Below the pieces are notes generated by a model. That model was given only the letters and a program-made list of their open reading frames with translations. It did no database searches and was not told the DNA's origin. The position numbers were made by a program, and so were the translations under genes. Below are positions 37,601-45,214 of a stretch of 64,000 nt of DNA, piece by piece; the stretch's first letter is position 1; every line of letters begins with the position of its first letter. Origin of the DNA: Legionella birminghamensis (GTDB lineage: Bacteria; Pseudomonadota; Gammaproteobacteria; Legionellales; Legionellaceae); NCBI RefSeq assembly GCF_900452515.1, contig NZ_UGNW01000001.1, forward strand, positions 2,542,001-2,606,000, given 5' to 3'.

Positions 37601-37768
37601 CGGCAACTGGGGGTTGTTATCCTTGGCGGTATGGTAGTAGGGACATTCTTTTCGCTCTTTGTTGTCCCCTTTGCATTTATCAAATTATCCAGACGCAGCC
37701 CGGTGCCTCATTCAAGCCGCGATCTGGATTGTTTCGCCAAGGCTCGCAATGACGGGACGATGGCATAA
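34691..37768 (+). CDS. RND efflux pump, inner-membrane transporter; C-terminus encoded by a REP repeat
   Basis: A 1025-aa HAE1-type transporter with 12 membrane helices and two large periplasmic loops. TM4 carries the proton-relay aspartates in GLVVDDAIVVLEN near residue 400, and the second half has G-L-I-T-K-H-G-I-M in TM10. Its GTG start overlaps the adaptor stop. The last 24 residues (from about 1002, reading PHSSRDLDCFAKARNDG) are encoded by a REP-like element, so the repeat has replaced the native 3' end and supplied a stop. Such a cytoplasmic tail is probably tolerated. Likely exports amphiphilic drugs or detergents via TolC. Confidence 0.93.
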   Translation: MTFPEHCIKRPVFTIVLTLMIVITGLLHFAKLSLRHLPNIEKPSITINTEFDGASPELVEKEITIPVENMLSSISGVDSLRSTSLLGKSRVTIDFQLGVDINEAISDIRNKMSSLQTHLPLGSHAPVVNKNDSDANPVVVLGFHDARKNPLEITDYISRNIKPVLQEIQGVGEVSFHGGRNYAVKIALDPVKMAARQITVAEIKNALAQQNIDVPSGQIKSANRYYTVVTHARLQNARKFSELVIAQRNHQLIRLSEVASVTVGSENEDNLLRINGKPAVGLAILAQSNANPVDVAKAVRKSLLRMEKTFPEGFKAEIVFDSTSFIKASIHEVYWTFFEASLFVGLVVLLFLGSIRAALIPIVTIPICLIGCFWPMYWLGFELNSLTLLAMVLAIGLVVDDAIVVLENCHRHIQNGLSPIRAAIKGSNEIVFAILAMTITLAAVYAPMGFVNGFTGKLFFQFGATLSICVLLSGLVALSLSPMMCSQLLDNKESRYSHLLNHFFSRLGERYSESLIRMLHRPYRLSLILAASCLLGFFCYHQLGAELAPVEDQSYIIGPVASPTNASTEYTDHYSRELEAIYESVPEQVNYFVSVKPSSAFTILKLRPWHERSRSQKEISDELSEKMQKLTGVNVYPVSPNPLGNRGGSSNQFSLAIMGNTSYKRLNEISNDVVKSLSEFPQLRHVKNNLALDSEQVNIEIDRQLAADLDVNLAQVAELLSTMLGGSNPVNFNYDGQTYKVILQLKHSQRRDIAILNKLYVKSGRHKMVPLSTLIDVSHSIGPDSLPHLNRLRTSSISAELAPGAHLNEVIDKIQDLLEKKLPDDIQFRFTGTAKDYLESSGSSIYAMLLALLFIYLVLSAQFESFIDPLIVLLSVPLCLVGALLTLYLTHQTISLYTNIGMVTLVGLITKHGIMITEFANQKIQEGMDKFNAVIESAKIRLRPILMTTMAMLLGALPLALATGAGAESRRQLGVVILGGMVVGTFFSLFVVPFAFIKLSRRSPVPHSSRDLDCFAKARNDGTMA

Positions 37769-37869
37769 TACTCCACTCCCCGTCTTTGCGAACGAAGTGA
37801 AGCAATTCAGAACTCGACTCCTCATTCAAGCCCCGCTCTGGATTGCCTCGCCAAGGCTCGCAATGACGG
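37704..37869. repeat. REP-like repeats at and after the RND pump stop codon
   Basis: Two copies. The first, 37704-37757, is truncated on the left and lies inside the pump reading frame. The second, 37781-37869, is complete: CGTCTTTGCGAACGAAGTG, then CAAGCC, then CTGGATTGCCTCGCCAAGG and CTCGCAATGACGG. The halves are inverted so each copy can form a stem. Confidence 0.85.
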
Positions 37870-37950
37870 AACGATGGCAATTAATCTTCTCTTAATATAA
37901 AAACTGTAAAATGGTTATTTTTTAATCTACAAAGTCGATTGGAGCAACCA

Positions 37951-38871
37951 ATGCAAGAGAAGAAAGAACCAAGTATTAATTATGCAATTGAGGAACTTTT
38001 TTCGAGTGAAAAAGTTTATCGTGACAAATTAACTTTTTTGAAAGACGCTTTTTCGAAAGATGAGCTTGTTGGAAATCAGCCCATTTTAAATAAATTCAAA
38101 GAATTGATTCCGCAGCTTATTAACCATTCCATTAAAATTCATCAGAATGTCGCCTATGGTTTTCTTCTTTCCCAGAAAATTGAGGCAGGAAATGCTTCAA
38201 CGACTGAAATAGAGAAATTTAATCAGTTGAGGGCCGAACGGGCGCATCTTTTCGCCTTGTATTTTAGAACCTATCAGGAATATGCAGAAACTTATCTTGC
38301 ATTTGCACCGATATCAGGCGATGGCCGCGGCTTTCAGGCTATGAAAGAGTATATCTCTGCGAATAATACACAAGGATTTGGACTGGCCGATTATCTGATT
38401 GATCCGGTGCAGCGTGGTCCTCGTTACGATATTCTGGTTGCCGCGGTGATTAAATTTAATGAAACTTTATCAGAAGAGTCTCCAGTCAAATTAAAGGAAG
38501 AACAGATTCAGGAAGTCCAGCGAATATCAGCGCATATCAAGCTTTGCGCCCAGGCTGCTAACAAAGCAACTTCAGAGATGAAGAAAGGATATGAGTTTGG
38601 TGATTACAGTAAAGCGGCTACACAAAAGGTGATCCAAGGAATAGGCTATATCAGTAGCTATCTTTCTAGCCGCTATCAAAAAGATAATACACCGCAAGCT
38701 GCCTCCGCTAAATCAGAACAAAGTGAAAAAATCGATCTCCCTCATTTGAACATAAGCAGCAGCCTCCTGGATGGATTCGAGCCCGCCGGTGTTCCTGACG
38801 AACTGGATATCGATGATTTTGAATTTCTTGATTTTTCAGAGGAAAATTCGAAAAGTACTTTCAATTATTAA
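37951..38871 (+). CDS. Bacterial Dbl-homology (RhoGEF)-like protein, candidate host-directed effector
   Basis: A 306-aa protein with GGAG 6 nt before the ATG. Residues about 9-200 match the Dbl-homology fold of eukaryotic RhoGEFs. Conserved region 1 is YAIEELFSSEKVYRDKLTFL, with the key GTPase-contact Glu at position 20. Region 2 resembles LYFRTYQEYAETYLAFAP. Region 3 is LADYLIDPVQRGPRYDILV at about 145-163, like the eukaryotic L-x-x-L-I-K-P-V-Q-R-I-P-R-Y core, but the Lys is Asp here. There is no PH domain. The C-terminal 100 residues end in an acidic, hydrophobic stretch (DELDIDDFEFLDFSEEN), similar to Dot/Icm signals. The call is based on motif reading alone. Confidence 0.7.
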   Translation: MQEKKEPSINYAIEELFSSEKVYRDKLTFLKDAFSKDELVGNQPILNKFKELIPQLINHSIKIHQNVAYGFLLSQKIEAGNASTTEIEKFNQLRAERAHLFALYFRTYQEYAETYLAFAPISGDGRGFQAMKEYISANNTQGFGLADYLIDPVQRGPRYDILVAAVIKFNETLSEESPVKLKEEQIQEVQRISAHIKLCAQAANKATSEMKKGYEFGDYSKAATQKVIQGIGYISSYLSSRYQKDNTPQAASAKSEQSEKIDLPHLNISSSLLDGFEPAGVPDELDIDDFEFLDFSEENSKSTFNY

Positions 38872-38885
38872 ACTTAAGACATAGT

Positions 38886-38905
38886 GTGGGGAGTATTTTC
38901 CCCAC
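38886..38905 (+). terminator. Hairpin terminator after the RhoGEF-like gene
   Basis: GTGGGGA and TCCCCAC form a 7-bp stem with a 6-nt loop, 15 nt past the stop. The run of Ts expected downstream is weak, but the spacing suits a terminator. Confidence 0.5.
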
Positions 38906-38991
38906 CCTAGAATCTTTCCAAAGCCCTTTACTCAGTCTTTTGTTTTCTATTACAATCCTCCCTGCCTCGCAAGCAATTAAAGGATTTAATA

Positions 38992-39753
38992 ATGGAAAAT
39001 CAAACACTGCAGCGTTATCTTTCTTATCTTCAACAAGATCCTAATAATACCAATCTACTCCTTTCAATTAATGAAATGCTTGAATCACTGGAAAGCAGCA
39101 ATGAAATACTTGTTCTGAAAGCAAGGATACTACAGCGGCTTCAGCGCTTTGAGGACAGTATTCAACTTATCTGTTCTGTGCAAGGTTTTGAACATAATGA
39201 AGAGCTCCTGGGTTTATTAGCCACTGCTTATTTTGAGCTTGAAGACGAACAGCAGGCGCTTCATTTTACAAAAGCAAGCCTGGCACTTAATCCAGTTCAT
39301 GAGGATGCGCGCATGCTCATGTTATTTCTTGATCAGCAAACAAGCTTAGGCGATATCGAATCATTCCTGGCAATGCATCCGTCAAGCTACCGCCTCTGGT
39401 ATCGGCTTGGCATTAAACAATTGGAGGAGCATCAGCTACTGGATGCGCAAAAATCGTTTGAGAGAAGCATTGAGTACCATCAACATTTTTATCAGGCATG
39501 GCTGGGGCTTGGCTGGTGCCATTTGTTGATGAATGATGCGGACAAAGCCTGGCATTGCTATCAATCCGCGACACAGATAGAACCCACACTTTCAGATGCC
39601 TGGTCGGGTCTGGCATTAGTGGCTATTCTGAACAAACAATGGAGAGAGGCCGCTGAATCGATTAACAAAGCCAGAGAAATGAACCCGCAATGCGCTATGC
39701 TGGGTTTGGCAGAAGCCTTATTGGCGAGTCATGACAGGTCGGAAGCGGCCTGA
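38992..39753 (+). CDS. TPR-repeat protein
   Basis: A 253-aa protein built mostly of tetratricopeptide-like helical pairs. Clear TPR signatures are A-T-A-Y-F-E-L-E-D-E-Q-Q-A-L, then Q-A-W-L-G-L-G-W-C-H-L-L-M-N-D-A-D-K-A-W, and S-G-L-A-L-V-A-I-L-N-K-Q-W-R-E-A. AGGA precedes the ATG by 8 nt. There is no signal peptide, so it is a cytosolic or delivered scaffold. The partner is unknown. A REP-like repeat begins 18 nt after the stop. Confidence 0.78.
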   Translation: MENQTLQRYLSYLQQDPNNTNLLLSINEMLESLESSNEILVLKARILQRLQRFEDSIQLICSVQGFEHNEELLGLLATAYFELEDEQQALHFTKASLALNPVHEDARMLMLFLDQQTSLGDIESFLAMHPSSYRLWYRLGIKQLEEHQLLDAQKSFERSIEYHQHFYQAWLGLGWCHLLMNDADKAWHCYQSATQIEPTLSDAWSGLALVAILNKQWREAAESINKAREMNPQCAMLGLAEALLASHDRSEAA

Positions 39754-39770
39754 TCATAGCTGCTTATCAT

Positions 39771-39860
39771 GTCTTTGCGAACAAAGTGAAGCAATCTAGA
39801 GCTCGATGCCCCATTCAAGCCTCGATCTGGATGGCTTCGCCAGAGGCTCGCAAAGACGGG
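39771..39860. repeat. REP-like repeat between convergent TPR and orphan genes
   Basis: GTCTTTGCGAACAAAGTG at the left and GGATGGCTTCGCCAGAGGC, CTCGCAAAGACGGG at the right form an imperfect palindrome. It sits between the two stop codons (39753 and 39871), so it may act as a bidirectional terminator. Confidence 0.75.
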
Positions 39861-39870
39861 CAGGCAAACA

Positions 39871-41271
39871 TTAGTGAGGTCTTTGCGTTTCCCCTTCACT
39901 TTCACCCTCATCTTTGATTTCTGGCGCATTCCCATTACCAGTCTCCGGCGTTTTTTCCCGCTCCTGTATCTTATCATGCCCTTCGTCAGTTAAAGCTGAT
40001 TCCCCATTTTCTACATGGGTCGCAATTCCTTTCTGAAATAATCTGGCTGTACTGCTTGGCTCGAATTGATCCTGGGGCAAGAGAGGAAGCTCTGCAAGCG
40101 ACTGGGTATCTTCTGTGATCAACTCTTTAATTTCCCGTTCCCTGTTCTTATATTCTGCATTTTCGCGATACACTTTGAATCCCAGCAGAACCCCGGAAAA
40201 ACTGGTAATTACCAGAGCAGCGACGCTGACAGCAATAATGACACCTAACGGTACAGTGAATCCGGGAAAAAGAAAGGCCATGCTGAGCATAGCCAGCCCC
40301 AGACCCGCTGCTGAGGAACCATAACCAAGACCAGTCACCAGTTTTTTCTCCAGCGACCATTTTCTATCACTGGTCATTTGCTGCTTGACCAAGACCTCAA
40401 TATTAATTCCAGGAAGACTCTCGCCGTATTCTTTTTTTAATTGCTCAATAAATTCCTGGGTGATGTGAGACCCTTTATCTTCAGGATACAGTTCCGAATA
40501 CACTTCCCGGCTTTGCTTGATAAAGTCAATAACGCTGTAACCGACTACTGCTGCCCCGAGCACCAAACCGGGTATCGCCAGAAATGGAAATGCAATGCCA
40601 AATACAGAGGATGTTATTACTAATCCTAACCCAAGCCCCATCCAGCCGGCATCTTGCAAGAAATGCTGCCATTTTTTGCTTTGCTTCAATTCCGCCATAC
40701 GCTGCTTACTAAAGGCACGAATCTGCCGCTCCATGACTGCGAGAGAGGCCAGGTTGGCTAAATCCATTCTGGAGTCTTTTTTAAGAATTTCTTCAAAAAA
40801 TTTGCTTTTTAAAACCTCAAGCTCATTTTCATTTTTTAATTTGGCTAATTGATTAAGCCGTGGCTCCCACTCCTGATATTGAAGATCTTCGATAAACCAC
40901 TGCGGTTGATGCTTAAGCAAAGGCTCTGCATTTTCTAAACGTAAGGCACCAAGTACAGACATGAGATGGCGATAAAAACGATAACTTGCTAATGAGTCCT
41001 CAAGATTATCTGGTAGGTTTGATTTCTTTTTCAGGTTTTTTAACAGGTTAGATAAGCGTTTTTCATGCAGCAGAAAATTATCCATGGTCTTGGCGCTTAG
41101 CATACCATCAAGGGCCTCATCGGTACTGGCATGCGCCAGTTCAGCAAACTGCCTGGCCCCTTCATCCTTGTATTTACGCTGAAAATCATCGGTTATGGCA
41201 GTTAACTGCTCTTTAATAACCGCGGCAGAAGAAAGTTCACGATGTAATTGTTGTTCCTGGGAATTAGACAT
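39871..41271 (-). CDS. Orphan coiled-coil protein with two membrane hairpins and acidic tail
   Basis: A 466-aa protein with a helical, charged N-terminal half. Two hydrophobic hairpins follow (about 210-250, LGLGLVITSSVFGIAFPFLA and so on; and about 315-370, AGLGLAMLSMAFLFPG and VIIAVSVAALVIT). The C-terminal 40 residues are very rich in Glu (ENGESAL, EIKDEGESEGET). No family is recognised and there is no signal peptide. Paired membrane hairpins without a signal peptide are frequent in Legionella membrane-targeted effectors, a compositional hint only. Its stop is 11 nt from the REP repeat. Confidence 0.62.
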   Translation of the reverse strand: MSNSQEQQLHRELSSAAVIKEQLTAITDDFQRKYKDEGARQFAELAHASTDEALDGMLSAKTMDNFLLHEKRLSNLLKNLKKKSNLPDNLEDSLASYRFYRHLMSVLGALRLENAEPLLKHQPQWFIEDLQYQEWEPRLNQLAKLKNENELEVLKSKFFEEILKKDSRMDLANLASLAVMERQIRAFSKQRMAELKQSKKWQHFLQDAGWMGLGLGLVITSSVFGIAFPFLAIPGLVLGAAVVGYSVIDFIKQSREVYSELYPEDKGSHITQEFIEQLKKEYGESLPGINIEVLVKQQMTSDRKWSLEKKLVTGLGYGSSAAGLGLAMLSMAFLFPGFTVPLGVIIAVSVAALVITSFSGVLLGFKVYRENAEYKNREREIKELITEDTQSLAELPLLPQDQFEPSSTARLFQKGIATHVENGESALTDEGHDKIQEREKTPETGNGNAPEIKDEGESEGETQRPH

Positions 41272-41273
41272 AG

Positions 41274-42017
41274 TCAGCGAGTTATAAAGAATCCAAAATT
41301 GTAATTATATAAATTAACAAAAGTTCCATCAGCCTGGAACTGTAATATCAGGTGGTTAATTTTATCCATATTTTTTTCATTGCCATAGTTACTTGCAATG
41401 CCGATACCCTCATTCATTTTCAAGTCAATATCTAACAATTTGATTTTGTCCGGATGCTGGCGAGCCAAATACGAAGCGCTGTATTTGTTCATAAATACAG
41501 CATCAATATCCTTTTTTACCAAGGCCTCCGCTAAATTATTAAAATCATCAAAGGGAACCACTGTGATGCCCAATTCAGAGTTCTGCTGCAGGTATTCATT
41601 ATACACACGCCAGGCCATAACCCCCACCCGCTTGCCCTTCAGGGATTTCAAATCTGTTAACGAGCTATCAGTCAATACAATAAACCCGCCCTCAGTAATC
41701 ATATAGGGGATTGAGAATAAATAATTGAGCTGTCTTGAGGGGGTAATTGCGATATCTCCGATCGCGTAATCGATCTTTCCCTCCGACAAGGCAGTATATA
41801 ATTTAGGCCCTTCCAAGGAAACAAAGCTGCACTGCCATTGCAATTTTTCACATATTTTTTTCATCAAATCAATATCAAAACCATTCAAAATGTAATGGCT
41901 GTCATTCGTTGCAAAAGGTGGATCGAAAAAAGGAGTTCCAATCTTGACAGGTGTAGCGGCAAACAGGCTGGTGGTGAGACTTAACCATAGCAGAAAACAA
42001 AATCCCTTAACTTTCAT
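41274..42017 (-). CDS. Periplasmic amino-acid-binding protein (SBP family 3)
   Basis: A 247-aa exported solute-binding protein with signal peptide MKVKGFCFLLWLSLTTSLFAA. The family-3 pattern is present: G-F-D-I-D-L-M-K-K-I-C-E-K-L, D-Y-A-I-G-D-I-A-I-T-P-S-R, and L-K-S-L-K-G-K-R-V-G-V. Ligand probably a basic or polar amino acid such as arginine. No permease or ATPase gene is adjacent, so it may feed an unlinked ABC system. Its stop is 3 nt from the start of the orphan gene downstream, so the two likely share a transcript. Confidence 0.88.
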   Translation of the reverse strand: MKVKGFCFLLWLSLTTSLFAATPVKIGTPFFDPPFATNDSHYILNGFDIDLMKKICEKLQWQCSFVSLEGPKLYTALSEGKIDYAIGDIAITPSRQLNYLFSIPYMITEGGFIVLTDSSLTDLKSLKGKRVGVMAWRVYNEYLQQNSELGITVVPFDDFNNLAEALVKKDIDAVFMNKYSASYLARQHPDKIKLLDIDLKMNEGIGIASNYGNEKNMDKINHLILQFQADGTFVNLYNYNFGFFITR

Positions 42018-42134
42018 TGCGAATGACCCTTTTGATTTTGCTATTCTAACTATAGATGATCGTATTCACTTTTTTCAAAAAAGACTTTATGGATGAAATC
42101 ATTTACAATGGATTTTTTTCTAGGGATATCCATT

Positions 42135-42782
42135 ATGACAAAACTGGTCAACCTGTTGAGCATCTACCTCCTCCTCTGCACCGCCCCATCGCTACACGCT
42201 TCTGAGGTAAAACCGGAAGACCTGATTAAAATGAATCAGGAGAATGCGGGTCAATGCATTGAATATTACACTTATCAGAATGAATTATATTGCAGTACAA
42301 AGATTTTAAATCCTGGAATTAAAATTGATCAGGAAATTGTAAAATCAGAACAACAGAATCTGGTATTTGATAATCGTATATGGCAGGCAGCATGGGGGAA
42401 AAAAGATCCCGCAATAACCACAATAGAGTATTTACCAGCAGGCGAGCAGCTTGATCATTGGCAGGAACTGATTACCACCCAATTTTTTCCTGAACTGCAA
42501 AAACAGGCTACCGTAAAGCAATTCGCCAGCGTCATTATGGAAAACCTGAAAAAAATTGCCAATCCTGAAATTACTATTATTGAAGAAACACCTGACCAGA
42601 TTATTTTCGAATTCAAAGTGAAAGAACCTAGTGACTCAGCCCAGGATGAAATTCAAAAAATTGTAAGCACGAATAATGGTCTTTATGTACTCCACTATGT
42701 TTACCGCAGTGCAGATATGGGCGAAGAAAGACGGGCCTTGTGGTTGAAGAATATTAAAGACAGTACGATTAAGCAGAATTGA
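42135..42782 (+). CDS. Exported protein of unknown function
   Basis: A 215-aa protein with a signal peptide (MTKLVNLLSIYLLLCTAPSL, cleavage after HAS). The mature part has a single Cys pair (CIEYYTYQNELYCS) near its start and alternates strands and helices. I do not recognise the family. The start chosen is the ATG that gives a normal signal peptide; 14 upstream codons are possible but add a second hydrophobic run. It is divergent from the solute-binding protein gene and is followed at once by repeat locus D. Confidence 0.65.
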   Translation: MTKLVNLLSIYLLLCTAPSLHASEVKPEDLIKMNQENAGQCIEYYTYQNELYCSTKILNPGIKIDQEIVKSEQQNLVFDNRIWQAAWGKKDPAITTIEYLPAGEQLDHWQELITTQFFPELQKQATVKQFASVIMENLKKIANPEITIIEETPDQIIFEFKVKEPSDSAQDEIQKIVSTNNGLYVLHYVYRSADMGEERRALWLKNIKDSTIKQN

Positions 42783-42818
42783 GGGGCTTTTGGGGGAATT
42801 CCGCGGTGTATGTCACTC

Positions 42819-43213
42819 CGAATCCCGCAGAGCTGGCCACCCGAACCCCCGCAGAGCTGGCCACCCGAATCCCCGCAAAGCTGGCCACCCGAATCCCCGC
42901 AAAGCTGGCCACCCGAATCCCCGCAAAGCTGGCCACCCGAATCCCCGCGGCTGCGACCGCGGAGCCCATGTCTGTTAGAGTAGCATGGTCCTCACACAAG
43001 TTTCGATGTTGCCAAAAATAGGATTTAACAGGTAGTCATAAACAAGTGTTCTTAAGATTAAATTGGCTTCGTGTGGGCCCCGCGGTCGCAGCCGCGGGGA
43101 TTCGAGGAGAGCGAGCCGCGGGGATTCGAGGAGAGTGAGCCGCGGGGATCGAGGAGAGCGAGCCGCGGGGATTCGAGGAGAGCGGGCTGCGGGGATTCGG
43201 ATGACCCGATTCG
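42819..43213. repeat. Palindromic dual-arm repeat locus D (type I core, forward; 6 left and 5 right units)
   Basis: The left arm (42819-42968) has six units with a 23-24 nt period starting at 42819, 42842, 42866, 42890, 42914 and 42938. Three are identical, with AAAGCTGGCCACC spacers, and the arm ends CCGCGGAGCCCA. The core (42969-43073) is type I and very like that of locus B. The right arm (43074-43213) starts TGGGCCCCGCGG and holds five GCCGCGGGGATTCG units with AGGAGAGCGA spacers. It fills the 437-nt gap between two convergent genes and ends 7 nt from the gltX stop. No gene is seen inside. Confidence 0.92.
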
Positions 43214-43219
43214 AAATAA

Positions 43220-44635
43220 TCAGGAACTGGCCGCTGCACGTTCACGAATACGTCCAAGGGCATAATCCAGACGCGCCAGAGTTCTTTTTTTACCTATTAG
43301 CATCAGCGTTTGATCAATCGCCGGCGACATGCCTGTACCCGTAACGGCCACGCGCAAAGGCTGCCCCAACTTGCCCATATTAATATCAAATTCGCTGCAT
43401 ACTTTTTCAATTAAACCATGCAATGCTTCGGCATTCCAATCAGCTTGCTCAGCCAGGTAGCCGTAAAGCTTATTCAAGGGTTCCAGAACAACCGGGCGTA
43501 AATGTTTTTTTACGGCATCTTCATCATAGGCTATATCGTCTTCGTAAAAATACCGGCTTTTATCACACATCTCCACCAATGTTTTACAACGTTCGGCCTG
43601 CAACCTTACGATAGCTGCCAATTCTGGCCCTTCTTCCAGGGAGATGCCCTGCTGTTCAAAGTGCCAGGCAAGCGCTTCTGCGGTTTCTTCTGGATCCTGT
43701 TCTTTTAAATAATGCTGGTTGAGCCAGTATAATTTTTCATAATTAAAGCTGGAAACGCCCCTGCTGACATGCTTTAAATCAAAAAAGTCAATCATCTCTT
43801 CCGAACTGAATATTTCCTGATCCCCATGGGACCAGCCCAGCCGTACCAGATAATTTAGCAAGGCTTTGGGTAATATTCCTTCTTCCTTAAACTGCATAAC
43901 GCTGACAGCACCATGTCGTTTGGATAAGCGCTTTCCGTCATCGCCAAGAATCATCGGTAAATGGGCGAAAACCGGGATTGGCGCATTTAAAGCCTTGAAT
44001 AAATTAATTTGCCGCGGTGTGTTATTAATATGATCATCGCCGCGGATGACATGAGTGATGCCCATATCCATATCATCAATAACCACTGCAAAATTATAGG
44101 TAGGGTGTCCATCGGAACGGATAAGGATCAAATCATCCAGCTCTGTGTTATCAATGTGGATGTCGCCATAAACCTGATCCGAAAAAGAGACCATGCCGGA
44201 TTGAGGGTTTTTAAAACGAATAACATGCGGCTCCTTCATCGGGGCAAAGTTTTTTTCGCGGCAATGCCCGTCATACTGGGGTTTTTGTTTGGCAGCCAGC
44301 TGTTCTTCCCTCAAAGTTTCGAGGCGCTCTTTGGAGCAGGTGCATCGATATGCCATCCCTTTTTCCAGCAGAAAACTGGCAATTTCTTCATAACGCGCAT
44401 AGCGTTCGGACTGATAAAAAGGCCCTTGATCACTATCAAGATTTAACCAGGACATTCCATCCAGAATAGCCTGCACTGACTCGGTGGTCGAACGTTCCTG
44501 ATCCGTATCTTCGATTCTAAGGATAAATTCACCCTGGTGATGCCTGGCATACAACCATGAATACAATGCGGTACGCACACCGCCCACATGCAACAGCCCG
44601 GTTGGGCTCGGGGCAAACCTTGTTCTGACAACCAT
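43220..44635 (-). CDS. gltX: Glutamyl-tRNA synthetase
   Basis: A 471-aa class I synthetase charging tRNA-Glu. The HIGH-like motif is [14 protein letters not shown] at the start, and the KMSKS-like motif is [11 protein letters not shown]. Four Cys/His zinc residues (CTCSKERL with a later C) lie in the connective region. The ATG is placed with GGAG 6 nt upstream; an upstream TTG adds four codons. The C-terminus ([10 protein letters not shown]) ends 7 nt from repeat locus D. Locus E lies on its other side, so gltX is bracketed by repeat loci. Confidence 0.96.
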   Translation of the reverse strand: MVVRTRFAPSPTGLLHVGGVRTALYSWLYARHHQGEFILRIEDTDQERSTTESVQAILDGMSWLNLDSDQGPFYQSERYARYEEIASFLLEKGMAYRCTCSKERLETLREEQLAAKQKPQYDGHCREKNFAPMKEPHVIRFKNPQSGMVSFSDQVYGDIHIDNTELDDLILIRSDGHPTYNFAVVIDDMDMGITHVIRGDDHINNTPRQINLFKALNAPIPVFAHLPMILGDDGKRLSKRHGAVSVMQFKEEGILPKALLNYLVRLGWSHGDQEIFSSEEMIDFFDLKHVSRGVSSFNYEKLYWLNQHYLKEQDPEETAEALAWHFEQQGISLEEGPELAAIVRLQAERCKTLVEMCDKSRYFYEDDIAYDEDAVKKHLRPVVLEPLNKLYGYLAEQADWNAEALHGLIEKVCSEFDINMGKLGQPLRVAVTGTGMSPAIDQTLMLIGKKRTLARLDYALGRIRERAAASS

Positions 44636-44733
44636 CAGGTTCTCCAATAAATAATCAATATTAACCTGTTATGATAGCGCAGTTTCAACGCCCGGCAAAG
44701 ACCATGGGTAATCTACACAAATGTTTTCCAGCA

Positions 44734-45086
44734 CCGAATCCCCGCGGCTGCGCCCCATAGGTGCATAAGAATTAAAAGCTATCGAATCCCCGCGGCTGCG
44801 ACCGCGGGGCCCACACGAAGCCAATTTAATGTTAGGAACACTTGTTTATGATGACCTTTTAAACCCTATTTTTTGGCAACATTGAAACTTGTCTGAGGAC
44901 AATGCTCCAACAGGCATGGGCCCCGCGGTCGGTGCCGCGGGGATTCGGCGGTCGGTGCCGCGGGGATCGGTGGTCGGTGCCGCGGGGATTCAGTGGTCGG
45001 TGCCTGGGGATTCGGTGGTCGGTGTCTGGGGATTCGGACGGGGAAAATATTTGTGTAGATAGCTGTGGGCGCAGGCCGAGGGGCCA
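44734..45086. repeat. Palindromic dual-arm repeat locus E (type I core, inverted)
   Basis: The left arm (44734-44813) has two separated CGAATCCCCGCGGCTGCG units and ends CCGCGGGGCCCA. The core (44814-44916) is the type I sequence in reverse orientation relative to loci B and D. The right arm (44917-45086) starts TGGGCCCCGCGG and has five units with GTGGTCGGT spacers, then decays. The outer module ATCTACACAAATG flanks both sides in inverted orientation (about 44711 and 45047-45062). It occupies the 579-nt gap between divergent gltX and letS; the last 128 nt before letS look unique. Confidence 0.9.
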
Positions 45087-45214
45087 TGGCTGATGGTCGA
45101 AATGCAGGGATTTCGGAAATAAAATGCAGGAATTGATTGATGTTTTCATTTAAACTTTGTATCGTTTTCAAAAATTTTATCGCTTATTACTATGCCCCAT
45201 AACAGGATTCCCTT

